From an uncultured Alphaproteobacteria bacterium (GTDB lineage: Bacteria > Pseudomonadota > Alphaproteobacteria > HIMB59 > GCA-002718135): a DNA stretch of 62,661 bases. Numbering within the stretch: position 1 is the first letter of the stretch; every line of letters begins with the position of its first letter. A program made the translations under genes and the position numbers. Below, piece by piece: positions 62,090 to 62,661 of the stretch. Below the pieces are notes generated by a model. It ran no database searches. It had not been told where the DNA came from and was given only the letters and a program-made list of their open reading frames with translations. The stretch is taken from contig CABYRH010000005.1 in assembly GCA_902521315.1 (NCBI GenBank), positions 64,336 through 126,996 on the forward strand. The letters run 5' to 3'.

Positions 62090-62661
62090 ATGTCTAATCC
62101 TAATCTTTTCTTCTCAACACCAGTTTGGGTTTCTAAAATAGATAATTATAAAGAAACTAATGAAAAAATATATCATTACATTAAAAATTTACATAGTGCA
62201 GATAAAGAAGGAATAGTTAAAAGTAATGTTAAAGGATGGCACTCGAACGATTTTAATATGAAAGATGAAAATGTAATTGATTTTATTGATATGATTTCTC
62301 CAAATATCAACAACGTTTTGAATGATATGAATTGGGACATATCTAAACAAACAGTTAGAGTATCAAGTATGTGGGCAATAATTAATACAGGAGGAGCTTC
62401 CAATTCAAGACATCATCATGGAAACAGTGATATAAGTGCTGCTTATTATGTAAGAGCACCTAAAAATTGTGGTGAAATTGTTTTTTATGATCCAAGACCA
62501 GCCCCGGTTTATTCTCATCCATTATCTACTAATCCAAACAGCTTAAACTCTATGGTCAATGTGGTAAACCCTGTAGAAGGTGGATTAGTTCTTTTTCCTA
62601 GTTACTTAGATCATTCAGTAAACGCTAATCTCAGTAATGAAGAAAGAATTGTTGTAAGTTT
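62090..62661 (+). CDS. 2OG-Fe(II) oxygenase-like protein (partial, C-terminus off window)
   Basis: ATG at 62090; 190 residues before the right edge. The sequence NPNLFFSTPVWVSKID starts as in the TIGR02466-like 2-oxoglutarate oxygenase family. HHHGNSDISAAYYVRAPKNC carries the HxD-type iron motif region, IVFYDPRPAP follows, and GGLVLFPSYLDHSVNANLSN gives the distal His, with RIVVSF holding the Arg that binds 2OG. Its relatives occur in marine bacteria and phages; substrate unknown. It is divergent from the TPR-sulfotransferase, so hydroxylation of the same glycan or protein is a possible link. Confidence 0.75.
   Translation, partial: MSNPNLFFSTPVWVSKIDNYKETNEKIYHYIKNLHSADKEGIVKSNVKGWHSNDFNMKDENVIDFIDMISPNINNVLNDMNWDISKQTVRVSSMWAIINTGGASNSRHHHGNSDISAAYYVRAPKNCGEIVFYDPRPAPVYSHPLSTNPNSLNSMVNVVNPVEGGLVLFPSYLDHSVNANLSNEERIVVS

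Noticed and set aside
57398-62661. Right-edge cluster as a prophage or phage remnant
   Set aside because: Sulfotransferase and 2OG oxygenase genes occur in marine phages, but no integrase, attachment repeat, structural gene or tRNA is visible.
1-62661. tRNA, rRNA, insertion sequences and attachment sites
   Set aside because: Spacers were scanned for tRNA arm patterns and inverted terminal repeats by eye; none was convincing. A tRNAscan and Infernal run would be decisive.

Overview
The window comes from a very AT-rich, tightly packed genome of a marine, oligotroph-like alphaproteobacterium, resembling SAR11, HIMB59 or AEGEAN-169 type lineages. The evidence for an alphaproteobacterium is the gene set and its order: GcrA, RpoH, CarD plus FdxA plus a Suv3-like helicase, an IalB-family protein, a ChrR-like anti-sigma factor, acnA beside the ccm cytochrome c genes, a HemY/mitofilin-like pair beside tsaD, and rsmB - heparinase-like - purH. 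Many genes overlap by 1-23 bp or converge with almost no spacer, as expected of a streamlined genome. The exact lineage is inferred. I found no rRNA, tRNA, CRISPR array, insertion sequence, integrase or prophage.

Layout. 1-4744 (minus): one co-directional run ffh-rpsP-rimM-trmD-rplS-leuC (leuC cut by the left edge). 4942-8476 (plus): dapF-mtaB-ftsY-yciB, so both SRP GTPases lie close together on opposite strands. 8478-17520: pgk, gcrA, an MFS transporter, a tiny membrane protein, an M29 aminopeptidase, dxs, panB, a beta-carbonic anhydrase and dusA. 17525-26306 (minus): acnA, Suv3-like helicase, TerB-like protein, fdxA, carD, a degenerate metallophosphoesterase, rpoH and a PagL-like lipid A deacylase. 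26492-32236 (plus): a 58-residue lysine-repeat protein with a structured leader and stacked terminator hairpins, then ccmABCDEFGH. 32314-38140: an orphan amino-acid-type binding protein, yggT, folD, a glycosyltransferase-like gene, argG, an IalB-like protein and an ECF sigma/ChrR-like pair. 38165-42339: asparaginase, DUF3429, fructosamine kinase-like, aldo/keto reductase and a Bax-inhibitor-1 protein. 42400-46660: two tandem paralogous TPR-glycosyltransferase-like genes and a facing glycosyltransferase. 46662-57241: hemY-like and mitofilin-like genes, tsaD, EVE protein, acs, tdk, rsmB, heparinase-like and a purH split into two genes. 57398-62661: a surface-glycan-like cluster with two sulfotransferases (one fused to TPRs), a six-hairpin glycosidase-like protein, a possible GT-B protein and a 2OG-Fe(II) oxygenase cut by the right edge.

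Most of the window is housekeeping. The features most worth a second look are: a metallophosphoesterase-fold protein between carD and rpoH that has lost nearly all metal ligands; a ChrR-like anti-sigma factor without the zinc site of its sigma-binding domain; a split and divergent PurH; related acidic repeat tails on ribosomal proteins L19 and S16; the lysine-repeat protein with its hairpin leader; a terminator whose U-tract touches the next start codon; and the sulfotransferase-rich cluster at the right edge.
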